From assembly GCF_024868665.1 (NCBI RefSeq), contig NW_026634173.1, positions 136,462-200,461 on the forward strand: a stretch of DNA of 64,000 nt, written 5' to 3'. Positions 46,601-51,308 of the stretch are shown in pieces; positions within the stretch are counted from its first letter, which is position 1; each line of letters begins with the position of its first letter. The stretch comes from Triplophysa rosa (lineage: Eukaryota; Chordata; Actinopteri; Cypriniformes; Nemacheilidae). A program made the translations under genes and the position numbers. A model generated the notes under the pieces. That model saw nothing but the letters and a program-made list of their open reading frames with translations, made no database searches and was not told where the DNA came from.

Positions 46601-47587
46601 ACAGAGGAGATGAGGGTGAAGACATGAAACTTAATTAATAAGAGAGCAAGTGATATCTGGTACATACAGCAGGCCATCTCATCAGAGCCATCCTGGCAGT
46701 CACTAACACCATCACAGTGCCATCTGTGTGGTATACACACTCCATCATCACACTGCCATTGATTTCCGCTGCACTCTCCGCACACATCTGAAAGCACATG
46801 CACAGGCAAATTCCACAGCTTTTTGTCTGTTACTTTTACACATGACTGCATACTGCTCCTAGTTTGTTGTTAAGAATAAGCCAAGAAGCTATGGTTTACT
46901 GATCATTTAACACCCACTCTCCCAATATCAGAGTTGTTGTCACAGCGTGCCTTTAGGGTAAATAAGAGGAAACCAAACAAAAAGTACAACTGCAAAAATA
47001 TAAAAGGACTCAAAACTGTTTTGTCACTCTTTTAAACGACAGCGATTTCAGCTAAAAAGTACCTTTTGCTATGGTTTGGACCGTTGTCTGAATGTTGTTT
47101 AAATATATAACGAGGCATTGAATCTTTCTCGATGTTTCTGCTCGAACAGTTTCCGTGCTTGGAAGCCAAACGGTTTAATTGCGCCCTGCGCATTAGATGC
47201 GCGGGACCCTAAAATTGGAATGGATTTGACTGTTGGTGTTTTATCGTTCATTTATTTATCTTAAAAAAACTCTGAACGTGATCACACATCAGTACATAGG
47301 AATTCGTTGCTACCTTCCACCACAATTTTTGTCACTATGATTGCGCCCTTTACACTTTAAATAAAAGCAAACAGACGGGATTTTATATACTGAATGTACC
47401 AAGCGCAAGCATTTGTAGGCAAGTTACTATATCACATCCTGCTCTTATGAAACAGAATGTTTGGTACATTGTGCTATCTCATTTCTTAACACAGCATTTA
47501 CGATAACATTAACCAAGTACGGGCTGATATACTACCTGATACAAAAATAAAAACTGCAGCGCAGCAGATGAGAAGCCGCGGATCCAT
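12478..47587 (-). CDS. Large LDL-receptor-family gene, 28 exons traced, 3' end missing
   Basis: Gene-level entry; the exons are listed separately. Joining the 28 exons gives 5521 nt (about 1840 codons) with no stop. All junctions are GT/AG. Phases are 1-1 except exon 8/9 (phase 2) and exon 9/10 (phase 0). Domain order: signal peptide 1-17; LDLa 1-4 (18-172); EGF 173-212; calcium-type EGF 213-254; YWTD propeller 255-511; EGF 512-551; divergent propeller 552-804; LDLa 5-27 (805-1840). In this family, LDLa repeats bind basic patches on lipoproteins or other ligands, and the propeller with its EGF modules drives acid-dependent release in endosomes. The role here is therefore inferred to be an endocytic or secreted binding receptor. 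The membrane anchor was not found. Lrp13 (fish vitellogenin receptor-like) is a candidate; another LRP paralogue is possible. Family assignment is sure, the gene name is not. Confidence 0.9.
12837..12989 (-). CDS. LDLR-family gene exon 27: LDLa 25 (alpha exon, module 5)
   Basis: One LDLa (residues 1701-1751): [14 protein letters not shown], then [16 protein letters not shown]. The tail reads CPYR instead of CAKPG, and the exon is the most diverged alpha copy. It has no internal Met, so it is easy to miss. Acceptor TTTTAG and donor GTAACA keep phase 1-1 (153 bp). Confidence 0.82.
13690..14530 (+). pseudogene. Tc1-like transposase pseudogene (main part)
   Basis: Recognisable strings in several frames include an ATGGTCCAGACCAAATAG start with an early stop, then [13 protein letters not shown] and TIGNTL, typical of fish Tc1 transposases. 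The C-terminal end (NYQKCL) reappears after the hAT at 17760-17830. Many stops and indels; dead. Confidence 0.85.
14550..17744 (+). mobile_element. hAT transposon (3195 bp) with spliced ZBED-type transposase
   Basis: Inverted ends TAGTGCTGCACGATTA and AATCGTGCAGCCCTA; perfect 8-bp target duplication ATCCTGAC (14542-14549, 17745-17752). It encodes a nearly complete transposase in three exons. It is the best preserved autonomous-type DNA element in the window. Confidence 0.95.
14790..17215 (+). CDS. hAT transposase, ZBED type, three exons, one frameshift
   Basis: The product would cut and paste the hAT element. Start [10 protein letters not shown] at 14790. The frame shifts by a small indel near 14850, then continues as exon 1 to 15632, exon 2 16081-16688 and exon 3 16763-17215 (GTAAGT and GTGAGT donors, CACAG and TTTCAG acceptors; junctions in phase 1 and 0). 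Domains: BED finger (CRICKTKV...HLKQH), RNase H-like core with [16 protein letters not shown] and FGHRLHLAI, and C-terminal hAT dimerisation ([17 protein letters not shown]). Apart from the one shift near the N-terminus, I see no stop. Host-domesticated use is not suggested, since the element keeps its ends. Confidence 0.85.
18611..18826 (-). CDS. LDLR-family gene exon 26: LDLa 23-24 (gamma exon, module 4)
   Basis: Two LDLa repeats (residues 1629-1700), opening [10 protein letters not shown], with [13 protein letters not shown] and [13 protein letters not shown]. 216 bp, phase 1-1, donor GTAAGT. A MITE ends about 34 bases beyond the donor. Confidence 0.92.
19012..19681. mobile_element. hAT non-autonomous element (670 bp)
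   Basis: Ends CAGAGGTTCCCAAAC and GTTTGGGAACC-type inverted repeat; perfect 8-bp target duplication CTCTAGAA (19004-19011, 19682-19689). Confidence 0.95.
19712..19988. mobile_element. hAT MITE (277 bp)
   Basis: Ends TAGGGATATAACGATTCA and TGAATCGTTACATCCTTA; perfect 8-bp duplication ATTAACAA (19704-19711, 19989-19996). Same family as the larger 25518-26759 element. Confidence 0.93.
20025..20291 (-). CDS. LDLR-family gene exon 25: LDLa 21-22 (beta exon, module 4)
   Basis: Two LDLa repeats (residues 1540-1628), [11 protein letters not shown] to [10 protein letters not shown], with linker PTMAPTTST. 267 bp, phase 1-1, acceptor TTCCAG. Confidence 0.93.
20448..20603 (-). CDS. LDLR-family gene exon 24: LDLa 20 (alpha exon, module 4)
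   Basis: One LDLa (residues 1488-1539), with [13 protein letters not shown] and the tail CASPG. It lacks the long linker of exons 18 and 21. 156 bp, phase 1-1, donor GTGAAA. Confidence 0.9.
20604..21690. other. Intron stretch with dispersed repeat fragments
   Basis: Part of the intron between exons 23 and 24. 21030-21560 resembles parts of 24000-25000 and 43960-44390 (shared string ATGCTGGA/ACGCTGGA context, ATTTCAGTGATG). 21590-21645 looks like a MITE end (GAACCGTTACACCTCTA). No gene seen. Confidence 0.5.
21798..22962. mobile_element. DNA element or MITE inside L2 fragment; holds a second MITE
   Basis: The right end, reverse-complemented, reads GGGGCCTCATTTATCAACAG, and a matching TTCATTTATCAACAG is at the left. 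It splits an otherwise continuous LINE RT reading. A separate MITE of about 240 bp (22427-22665) is nested within. Confidence 0.7.
22427..22665. repeat. MITE family copy 1 (GTTTCCC..GACAGGGATTATTTTAA ends)
   Basis: Begins GGTGATTTCCCAGACAGGG and ends inverted CCCTGTCCGGGAAACCACC. The same family is found at 39679-39917, sharing GATATGCCAGTG and AACAGTTAAGTTAGTCTG. Confidence 0.85.
23456..25380. other. Intron stretch with unclassified dispersed repeats
   Basis: No gene seen. 24735-25010 is clearly related to 44120-44386 in the same gene (shared GATAGACAAAACRTGTAAAC and TTTCAGTCGAG). The ORFs here have no family likeness. Confidence 0.55.
24735..25010. repeat. Dispersed repeat shared with 44120-44386
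   Basis: Runs from GTTGATATC through TGTGTTAATYTGTA and GATAGACAAAAC to AGTCGAGRGAACC and TTCCGGGT in both copies. The family is unnamed; boundaries are approximate. Confidence 0.75.
25381..27417 (+). mobile_element. Tc1/mariner element, deleted, with hAT insertion
   Basis: Starts CAGGTGCTGGTCATATAAT and ends with its inverse (ATTATATGACCAGCACCTG). It retains only the C-terminal transposase part (about 26800-27140; strings APAHSAKAT and [15 protein letters not shown], the last DDE-type block). A 1.2-kb hAT element splits its left end. Confidence 0.9.
25518..26759. mobile_element. hAT element (1242 bp) inside Tc1
   Basis: Ends TAGGGATGTAACGATTCA and GATTCGTTACATCCCTA; perfect 8-bp duplication CTTTTAAT (25510-25517, 26760-26767). 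No transposase ORF; internal sequence is related to the 19712-19988 MITE. Confidence 0.95.
27421..28398. other. Assembly gap (978 Ns)
   Basis: A run of N between one Tc1 end (27417) and a second Tc1-type element (28399 on). Any ORF crossing it is an artefact. Confidence 1.
28399..28650 (-). mobile_element. 5' end of another Tc1-like element
   Basis: The minus strand from 28494 opens with [15 protein letters not shown], the start of a fish Tc1-like transposase, and runs into the gap. The terminal part CCTAATAATCCTTTAGGTGAG lies at about 28620-28641. The remainder is presumably inside the Ns. Confidence 0.85.
28648..28680. repeat. (AT)n microsatellite
   Basis: About 28 bases of alternating TA at 28650-28677, followed by GCGCGCATG. 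Confidence 0.95.
28922..29137 (-). CDS. LDLR-family gene exon 23: LDLa 18-19 (gamma exon, module 3)
   Basis: Two LDLa repeats (residues 1416-1487), opening [10 protein letters not shown], with [13 protein letters not shown] and [13 protein letters not shown]. More like exon 26 (shared CSMRCD linker) than exons 17 and 20. 216 bp, phase 1-1, donor GTGAGC. An 8.3-kb intron with an assembly gap follows. Confidence 0.92.
29226..29492 (-). CDS. LDLR-family gene exon 22: LDLa 16-17 (beta exon, module 3)
   Basis: Two LDLa repeats (residues 1327-1415), [11 protein letters not shown] to [10 protein letters not shown]. The linker [10 protein letters not shown] pairs it with exon 19. 267 bp, phase 1-1. 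Confidence 0.93.
29591..29800 (-). CDS. LDLR-family gene exon 21: LDLa 15 (alpha exon, module 3)
   Basis: Residues 1257-1326: linker starting [10 protein letters not shown], then one LDLa with [13 protein letters not shown] and the tail CAKIG. Near-copy of exon 18. 210 bp, phase 1-1. Confidence 0.92.
29925..33247 (+). mobile_element. Rex1-like LINE, almost full length, in receptor intron 20
   Basis: Antisense to the receptor, between exons 20 and 21. It has a 5' GATGGCACCGCGGATGG start; an endonuclease part 29979-30656 ([25 protein letters not shown]); an ORF2 linker 31023-31708 ([15 protein letters not shown]); RT 31810-32838 ([32 protein letters not shown]); and a 3' tail of ATTCTG units ending at 33247. 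Frameshifts and stops (for example near 30656, 31232, 31708) make it inactive. Rex1/Babar-group placement is from memory of the protein style. Confidence 0.88.
31810..32838 (+). pseudogene. LINE reverse-transcriptase ORF (Rex1-like)
   Basis: A 342-codon open stretch with RT motifs [30 protein letters not shown], then the thumb and C-terminal region with [11 protein letters not shown] would copy the LINE RNA at the target site. It is the C-terminal part of a broken ORF2, since the upstream frames are shifted. Confidence 0.88.
33248..33577. other. Intron remainder beside the LINE
   Basis: Ends in a MITE-like GGTGCATCTCTA (about 33487-33497). The last 80 bases before exon 20's donor resemble the matching intron after exon 17, so they belong to the duplicated module. 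Confidence 0.6.
33578..33793 (-). CDS. LDLR-family gene exon 20: LDLa 13-14 (gamma exon, module 2)
   Basis: Two LDLa repeats (residues 1185-1256), opening [11 protein letters not shown], with [13 protein letters not shown] in the second. Near-copy of exon 17. 216 bp, phase 1-1, donor GTAAGT. The intron after it holds a full LINE insertion (29925-33247). Confidence 0.93.
33875..34141 (-). CDS. LDLR-family gene exon 19: LDLa 11-12 (beta exon, module 2)
   Basis: Two LDLa repeats (residues 1096-1184), [11 protein letters not shown] to [10 protein letters not shown]. The inter-repeat linker begins [10 protein letters not shown], close to [10 protein letters not shown] in exon 22 and unlike the PT-AP-TT linkers of exons 16, 25 and 28. 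267 bp, phase 1-1. Confidence 0.93.
34218..34424 (-). CDS. LDLR-family gene exon 18: LDLa 10 (alpha exon, module 2)
   Basis: Residues 1027-1095: a linker of about 25 residues ([10 protein letters not shown] start), then one LDLa with [13 protein letters not shown] and the tail CAKIG. Very like exon 21. 207 bp, phase 1-1. Confidence 0.92.
34581..34796 (-). CDS. LDLR-family gene exon 17: LDLa 8-9 (gamma exon, module 1)
   Basis: Two LDLa repeats (residues 955-1026), opening [11 protein letters not shown]. The first calcium site is [13 protein letters not shown], the second [13 protein letters not shown] (Thr for Ser). 216 bp, phase 1-1, donor GTGAGT. It differs from exon 20 at about 8 of 72 residues. 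Confidence 0.93.
34872..35153 (-). CDS. LDLR-family gene exon 16: LDLa 6-7 (beta exon, module 1)
   Basis: Two LDLa repeats (residues 861-954), opening [11 protein letters not shown] and ending [10 protein letters not shown]. It is 15 bp longer than the other beta exons because a Thr/Ser linker, encoded by GAT/GTT triplet runs near 35005-35032 on the plus strand, has grown. The splice acceptor lies inside the target duplication of a hAT MITE (35161-36192). Confidence 0.9.
35005..35032. repeat. Coding triplet microsatellite in exon 16
   Basis: On the plus strand five GAT followed by four GTT; in the minus reading frame this gives a run of Thr then Ser between two LDLa repeats. It explains the 15-bp excess of exon 16 over other beta exons. 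Confidence 0.9.
35161..36192. mobile_element. hAT element (1032 bp) abutting exon 16 splice acceptor
   Basis: Ends TAGGGATGGGCAT and ATGCCCATGCCTA with GAGTACTCG-rich subterminal repeats; perfect 8-bp duplication CCTAAGGG (35153-35160, 36193-36200). No transposase ORF. The left duplication contains the AG acceptor and the first base of exon 16. Confidence 0.95.
36270..36855. repeat. Imperfect inverted repeat / MITE remnant in intron 15
   Basis: 36270-36325 (TATTTATAAACATT...GAAATACATGCA) is the inverse of 36718-36770. The right side continues to a MITE-type end with CGATTAAACAGCCCTA at 36835-36850. Limits uncertain. Confidence 0.6.
36872..37039 (-). CDS. LDLR-family gene exon 15: LDLa 5 (alpha exon, module 1)
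   Basis: Single LDLa (residues 805-860) with [13 protein letters not shown] and the trailing CAKPG shared by other alpha exons. It opens the long C-terminal array. 168 bp, phase 1-1. Confidence 0.92.
37140..37358 (-). CDS. LDLR-family gene exon 14: second propeller, last part
   Basis: Residues 732-804, rich in short beta-like strings ([27 protein letters not shown]). No cysteines and no YWTD motif. The acceptor CTCTAG at 37359-37360 gives the joined string GGSFLQVRS. Phase 1-1, 219 bp, the same length as exon 12. Confidence 0.78.
37451..37771 (-). CDS. LDLR-family gene exon 13: second propeller, middle
   Basis: Residues 625-731, with [16 protein letters not shown] and [18 protein letters not shown], clear degenerate YWTD blades (YWLA, YWLE). 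I placed the donor at CTT|GTGCGT because it restores the frame with the next exon. 321 bp, phase 1-1. Confidence 0.85.
37772..39143. other. Receptor intron 12, mostly unassigned
   Basis: No coding signal. 38602-38812 may be a worn hAT MITE (TAGGGCTGGGCAAT...GTAGCCCTA) without a visible target duplication. Confidence 0.5.
39144..39362 (-). CDS. LDLR-family gene exon 12: start of divergent second propeller
   Basis: Residues 552-624. There is no YWTD string; alternating beta-like segments ([26 protein letters not shown]) fit propeller strands. It sits between EGF-C and exon 13, which does carry YWTD-like strings, so I read exons 12-14 (253 residues) as a second, worn propeller. Exon reality is supported by phase 1-1, GTATGT donor and TTTCAG acceptor. 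Confidence 0.78.
39471..39590 (-). CDS. LDLR-family gene exon 11: EGF module C
   Basis: EGF-type module (residues 512-551) with [12 protein letters not shown] and FTCLCPEGM, the form that closes the LDLR propeller. 120 bp, phase 1-1, donor GTTAGT. Confidence 0.9.
39679..39917. repeat. MITE family copy 2 (same as 22427-22665)
   Basis: Begins GGCCAGTTTCTTGGACGGGG and ends inverted with CCCTGTCTGGGAAATCAC. The right end stops about 15 bases short of exon 10. Confidence 0.85.
39933..40161 (-). CDS. LDLR-family gene exon 10: propeller 1, last part
   Basis: Residues 435-511, with [11 protein letters not shown], then [17 protein letters not shown], matching the last LDLR blades (SLAVFEDKVFWTD type). 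It ends just before an EGF exon, as in LDLR. Phase 0 in, phase 1 out. Confidence 0.9.
40641..40758. repeat. Perfect 45-bp inverted repeat with 28-base loop
   Basis: Arms 40641-40685 and 40714-40758 are exact reverse complements by eye. Flanked by TTTATAAAACT and GTTTATAAATGG, so it is probably the core of a small foldback/MITE element in the intron between exons 9 and 10. Confidence 0.92.
40985..41153 (-). CDS. LDLR-family gene exon 9: propeller 1, third part
   Basis: Residues 379-435, with [17 protein letters not shown] and [15 protein letters not shown], all standard YWTD-blade strings. I chose the phase-0 donor ATG|GTGGGT at 40984 because it joins exon 10 in frame and gives an LDLR-like length. 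The stronger-looking GTGAGT nine bases earlier in the transcript would break the frame. Confidence 0.82.
41234..41402 (-). CDS. LDLR-family gene exon 8: propeller 1, second part
   Basis: Residues 323-378, with [14 protein letters not shown] (YWTS, a YWTD variant) and a DGSS turn, as in LDLR-family blades. The exon ends in phase 2 at GAG|GTACAG and joins exon 9 as a Ser codon. Confidence 0.92.
41483..41686 (-). CDS. LDLR-family gene exon 7: propeller 1, first part
   Basis: Residues 255-322, with blade strands such as [16 protein letters not shown] (FWAD is the YWTD equivalent) followed by GNIYKA. This begins a six-bladed LDLR-type propeller spread over exons 7-10 (257 residues, the usual size). 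Phase 1-1. Confidence 0.92.
41768..41893 (-). CDS. LDLR-family gene exon 6: calcium-binding EGF module B
   Basis: EGF module (residues 213-254) opening with DVDEC, the calcium-binding EGF signature, then C-MHLC-GSFRCLC. It sits directly before the propeller, as EGF-B does in LDLR. 126 bp, phase 1-1. Confidence 0.93.
41943..43338. mobile_element. Foldback (head-to-head) Tc1-like element
   Basis: Left arm 41943-42418 is the reverse complement of right arm 42707-43190. Both carry the C-terminal transposase block ([12 protein letters not shown]). Spacer 42419-42706 carries the preceding transposase segment in plus orientation ([21 protein letters not shown]). Only the right side keeps the true end (CCAGCACCTG at 43338, then TA). 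Same family as 25381-27417. Confidence 0.9.
43339..44826. other. Intron 5 stretch with dispersed repeat
   Basis: Holds 44120-44386, related to 24735-25010; 43960-44110 also resembles 21470-21570. No gene seen. Confidence 0.55.
44827..45281. mobile_element. hAT-like MITE
   Basis: Ends GGGCTGTCGCGATAAACC and inverse ATTATCGTGCAGCCC; flanked by CACAAA on both sides (offset by one base), so the exact limits are unsure. No coding content. Confidence 0.75.
45440..45559 (-). CDS. LDLR-family gene exon 5: EGF module A
   Basis: EGF-like module (residues 173-212) with the pattern [18 protein letters not shown], as in the first EGF of LDLR-family proteins after the ligand-binding repeats. 120 bp, phase 1-1, donor GTAAGT. 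A 3.5-kb TE-rich intron follows. Confidence 0.92.
45957..46070 (-). CDS. LDLR-family gene exon 4: degenerate LDLa 4
   Basis: One LDLa repeat (residues 135-172) with all six cysteines, but the calcium site reads [13 protein letters not shown] instead of the DxxDCxDxSDE type. The acidic residue before cysteine five and the serine are replaced, so calcium binding may be weak (inference). 114 bp, phase 1-1, donor GTACAA is weaker than its neighbours. Confidence 0.85.
46290..46520 (-). CDS. LDLR-family gene exon 3: LDLa 2 and 3
   Basis: Two LDLa repeats (residues 58-134) carrying [13 protein letters not shown] and [13 protein letters not shown]. The first has Q in place of the usual acidic residue before the fifth cysteine. 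231 bp, phase 1-1, donor GTAAGC. Confidence 0.92.
46668..46787 (-). CDS. LDLR-family gene exon 2: LDLa 1
   Basis: One LDLa repeat (residues 18-57) with six cysteines and the calcium signature [13 protein letters not shown]. The exon is 120 bp, phase 1-1, so it can be gained or lost without a frameshift. The acceptor TTTCAG and donor GTATGT are good. Confidence 0.92.
46788..47535. other. Receptor intron 1
   Basis: 748 bases between the signal-peptide exon and LDLa 1. No repeat or exon recognised. Confidence 0.6.
47536..47587 (-). CDS. LDLR-family gene exon 1: signal peptide
   Basis: The ATG opens MDPRLL, followed by a hydrophobic run ([10 protein letters not shown]), and the exon ends in phase 1 at a GTAGTA donor. 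This is a typical short signal-peptide exon of a secretory receptor. It is the only in-frame ATG with such a leader upstream of the first LDLa exon, and a CRE/TATA-like pair lies just upstream. Confidence 0.8.
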
Positions 47588-47599
47588 CACACCTGTACC

Positions 47600-47680
47600 T
47601 GTTTGGTGCGCGCATGCGTGCCAACTAACCACAATCTGTTATAAAGATTCCGCCACGCGCCATCATGACGTCATGTTGTC
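47600..47680 (-). promoter_or_regulatory. Likely core promoter with CRE and TATA-like box
   Basis: A perfect palindromic cAMP response element (TGACGTCA) lies at 47666-47673. A TATA-like TTTATAA (minus strand) lies at 47639-47645, about 20 bases nearer the gene. The exon 1 ATG (47585-47587) follows about 50 bases later, so transcription would start near 47610-47615 and leave a short leader. The motifs are seen directly; that they form the promoter is inferred from spacing and orientation. Confidence 0.45.
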
Positions 47681-49526
47681 ATTTCATGTCTTTTGATTGG
47701 CTGTCCTGAACCTAGTGAGATGCCTATCAACATTCCCTGCGTACTATCCATCGGAAATAGTATTCGAAATTAGAAGTAGCACGTCACGTCCCAAATCATA
47801 GTATGTTTAAATTAGTGATGACCCGGATTGTCAACTGTTTCAGGTGTTCTGTCGATTCATATGGTACCCATCGAAATGTGCTACTTACCCTTACGAAAAA
47901 CGAAAAACATGGTTTTACTACAGTTTATCCAAAAAACTGTTGTAAACCGTGGTTGGTGTGGGAATATTTTTTAGATAAAAGTATGATTTAAATATCAATA
48001 TAATCAATAAGTGTTTTCTTTCATTTGTTTCATTAAGCTGTGTGTTTTTGTCATGTGTTTTCTGTTTCACTCGGTGGAGGGTTCCTGGGCAAACAAAGAA
48101 AGCGGTGAAGGTTGGGGGTTGGAGTCGTAAATGATCTAGATAAACACACACACATATAAAGAGTCACAAAGAAAAATAAATGTTATGAATCAATCCACTG
48201 TATATGTTCTAAGTATAATCATGAGTTGTGATGTGTTTTAATGAATCATAGGATTAAGAAACAACGCTACATAATTAAAAGCATTAGATGGTTGAGTGTT
48301 TTCTTTTTACTAAAGGAATGTGAAGAATGTTGGTGTGTTGTCCGGCCACAATAAACTGTTTTTAGGAGACCACTCCTTGGGGGAGGGAGAACATTCCTAA
48401 GGACTAGAGACCGACCACAGGATGTATGTTTTGAGAAGGTTTTATTTTTCAGGAACTACGCAGATAAACGTGGCGTATGGTGATTGGTGGAAAGGGAGCA
48501 AAAAGCAGAGGAGGAGTCAGAAGATAGAGCGACGTCACATACTTTATAAATATGGGTGTATTTGAATATTTGGGTTGTTGGCTTGTGGTGGAGAGGGTGG
48601 TGATTTACTGGCAACCCAAAGCTTTGTTACTCCTTTTTACATCTGATAATAAAACTTCTGCTTAATTTTGGAGAAACGTCTCTTGCAAATTTTTGAACAT
48701 GCAGGACTGCCTTTAAAGTCCAACATTGGTTATCTCAAAATAACCATGGTTTTCAAAAACATGGTTAGTAAAACCATGGCTTTAACCAATAATCAATGCA
48801 CCAAGAAGGTTCTGCGCATGACCCACAATTTTGTTCTACGTTGCCACGCCCATCTTCAAGCGTTAGGTCACAGCTATCCTTTTGTGTATTAATTTTAAAC
48901 TTCTTTTGCTTGTCTGACTGCATCATAATTCTGAAACATGCCATCTTCTTGCTGTCTCTCCTGTCATCTGATTCTTACTGGGAACCAGTGGCGTCACTAG
49001 GCCATTTATAAGACGGCTTTGGTTTATGGAGGGCATCACTTCTGCTCAAAATCGCAACGCGCGTCTGCCAGTACAGTCGCTTCTCCAGAGACATGTAGAT
49101 GAGAATGTAAATCTCCACGCATCAAACATACTAACGCAAAAGTAGTAGTAAAACCTACGGTTACAATAAAAGCTAGTGGGCCAGAGAACTGTAATCGATC
49201 TGTCATCTGTAGCTAAGACCGCGCCCCGTTTGCGACCCGCAGATTTAGCAAAGTTTATCTTTAATAGAGTGAAAACGAGTTTTAAATATCTCTTTACCTC
49301 TCTCTATCTCGGTGAGTTCAGTATGTGTAGTAACGTTACTTTCTTCTTGTGTTGTGTATTTAATAAACCCCATGCACAGAGTGGTGTGTGAACACAAGCA
49401 CTTGGCTCTTGCCATCAGCCCATATATCACTTGTAGTTGCTGTCATCTTTGGCCATGGCCAAGCCCCAAAATAAGACAAAGACAGCCCCCTAGTGGGGTT
49501 AACATTTTATAAACTCGTATTACATA
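47681..49526. other. Upstream flank of the receptor gene
   Basis: No gene recognised. 48700-48790 has repeated AACCATGG/CCATGGTT motifs that could pair with each other and with 47900-47960. The small ORFs have no family likeness. Confidence 0.45.
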
Positions 49527-50907
49527 TGGAAGCCTATTTATGCCACGTAATAAAAAAAGAATGCTCTAAAAAGAAAAAAATATGAGATTAGAAATCGAAA
49601 TTATGTGATGAAAAATCATAATTATGAGATTAAAAAAATCGAAATTATGATAAAGTCATCCCAGCAAACAATGACCTGGCGGTCCACCGGCGGTTTTTGG
49701 GCGGCACAGATTAAACGGCTTGACACAGTCGGACCACTGTCGACAAGCCGATCAATGTAAAAATGCTGTCGGTCTGCCATCTTTTTTTGGGTGGCATATG
49801 CCACTAGCGCCTTGCAGCCGCTGGGCCTCTGTTGGTACATTAGTGGCAAACTGACAGTTTCTTCTGAGCTCTTACAGGACATTTATATACATTTATTTTA
49901 TAGTCAAAGAAAGTTATTTAGTAAATAGTTATTTTATAAAATAGTAGGCTAATAATTATTTAACAAAAGCTCATTTTAGTATTAAAAGCATTTTCTTTTT
50001 CAGTTAAATAAAAAGGCTACTAGTTTGCAATTCAATGATATTTAAATTAGATTTAATTGTTCATGTAGTATTTTAATCCCATATGTAGCCTAAATGCTGC
50101 GTGACTTTGACATGTATTAATGGGTGTGCGTTGCGAGCTGAACATCGCGTGGCATTCAAACACTGGAGTGGAGGGAGTTACCATGGAAACGGGGCGGCAC
50201 CAGGAACTGACAAGCATCAAGCTTTGTTTCTCACGGTTTTCTTCAGCGTTTTCAGGTAAGTTTAGTCACTCAAATCCCAACAAATAATACTCACAACTGT
50301 TGTTGACACTTTTCTTACTTGTAATTGACACGTTTCTTTTGAATATTTACTTAGAAATGTTTTTATGTTTTCAAGAAAAAAGTCTGTTAGCATCTCAACC
50401 GTTTTCAGAAGAGGTAGGCTCTGTATCTTGAGCGCTTGTTTATGAAAGTTTGGACTTTTAAAAACATCTTTATTTGTAGATGAGAGCTAGGTTTTCATAG
50501 CTTTGTAAATGTTGTCAAGGAATTATTGGATGTATTTAACCTAAAATATGCGATGTACTGTTAATCAGTGACGTATACTGTAACTTACATGGAGCACAAT
50601 TTGTTGCAACTAATTCAAGCATGTTTTGATGTTTTATCGTAAACAGATATGGTCAAAACGTTGTTCTCTAATTAAAAAGTCATAATTATGAAATAAAAAA
50701 ATCGAAATTATGAGAAATAAAGTCATAATTTGAGATAAAAAGTCAAAATTATGAGATGAAAAAGTCATAATTATGAAATAAAAGTCGAAATCATGAGAAA
50801 TTAAATCATAATTATGAGTTTTCATCTCATAATTAAGATTTTTAATCTCATATTTTTTTCGAGCATGATTTTTTTATTATGTGGCGGAATTGGGCTTCCA
50901 TACATAT
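49527..50907. mobile_element. DNA element with TATGGAAGCC ends
   Basis: Left end TATGGAAGCCTATTTATGCCAC matches, inverted, the right end GGCGGAATTGGGCTTCCATA. Both inner flanks are made of AATTATGAGA-type short tandem units (49580-49650, 50680-50860). No transposase ORF. ACAT appears on both sides as a possible target duplication. Confidence 0.8.
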
Positions 50908-51308
50908 GACATGAGAACAGTAAGAGCTATCTGTCATGGTTCTGCCTCACATAGTCTTGGATTTCCTGGTCCTGAGGCAGAGCCATGACAAAGTCTTCGG
51001 TTTTGTGTGGGAAAACCATGGTGTTTGTCTTTTTGACATCTCATGTGTTTTCTTGTGTCTTGTCATTGGCCCCGCCCTCTCGTTTCATGTATTGCTTCCA
51101 TGCCGTGTCTTATGTTTCCCACCTGCCCTCGTCAATTATCCTTCGTTTGTCTTCCCTTTAAATTACCCTCATGTTTCATTGTCTTGTTGCTCGTGCATTG
51201 TTGATGGTGTCTTTGGTTGTGTTCCATGTACTCCATGTTCCTGTTTGCTGTGTAATCCCCAGTCCTGTAGTAAGTGTTTAGTCTAGTTTTTGCCAAGTGT
51301 TGTTTAGT

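Noticed and set aside
50936..51286. 116-codon Cys/Pro-rich ORF
   Set aside because: Lies within a MITE arm and has no domain.
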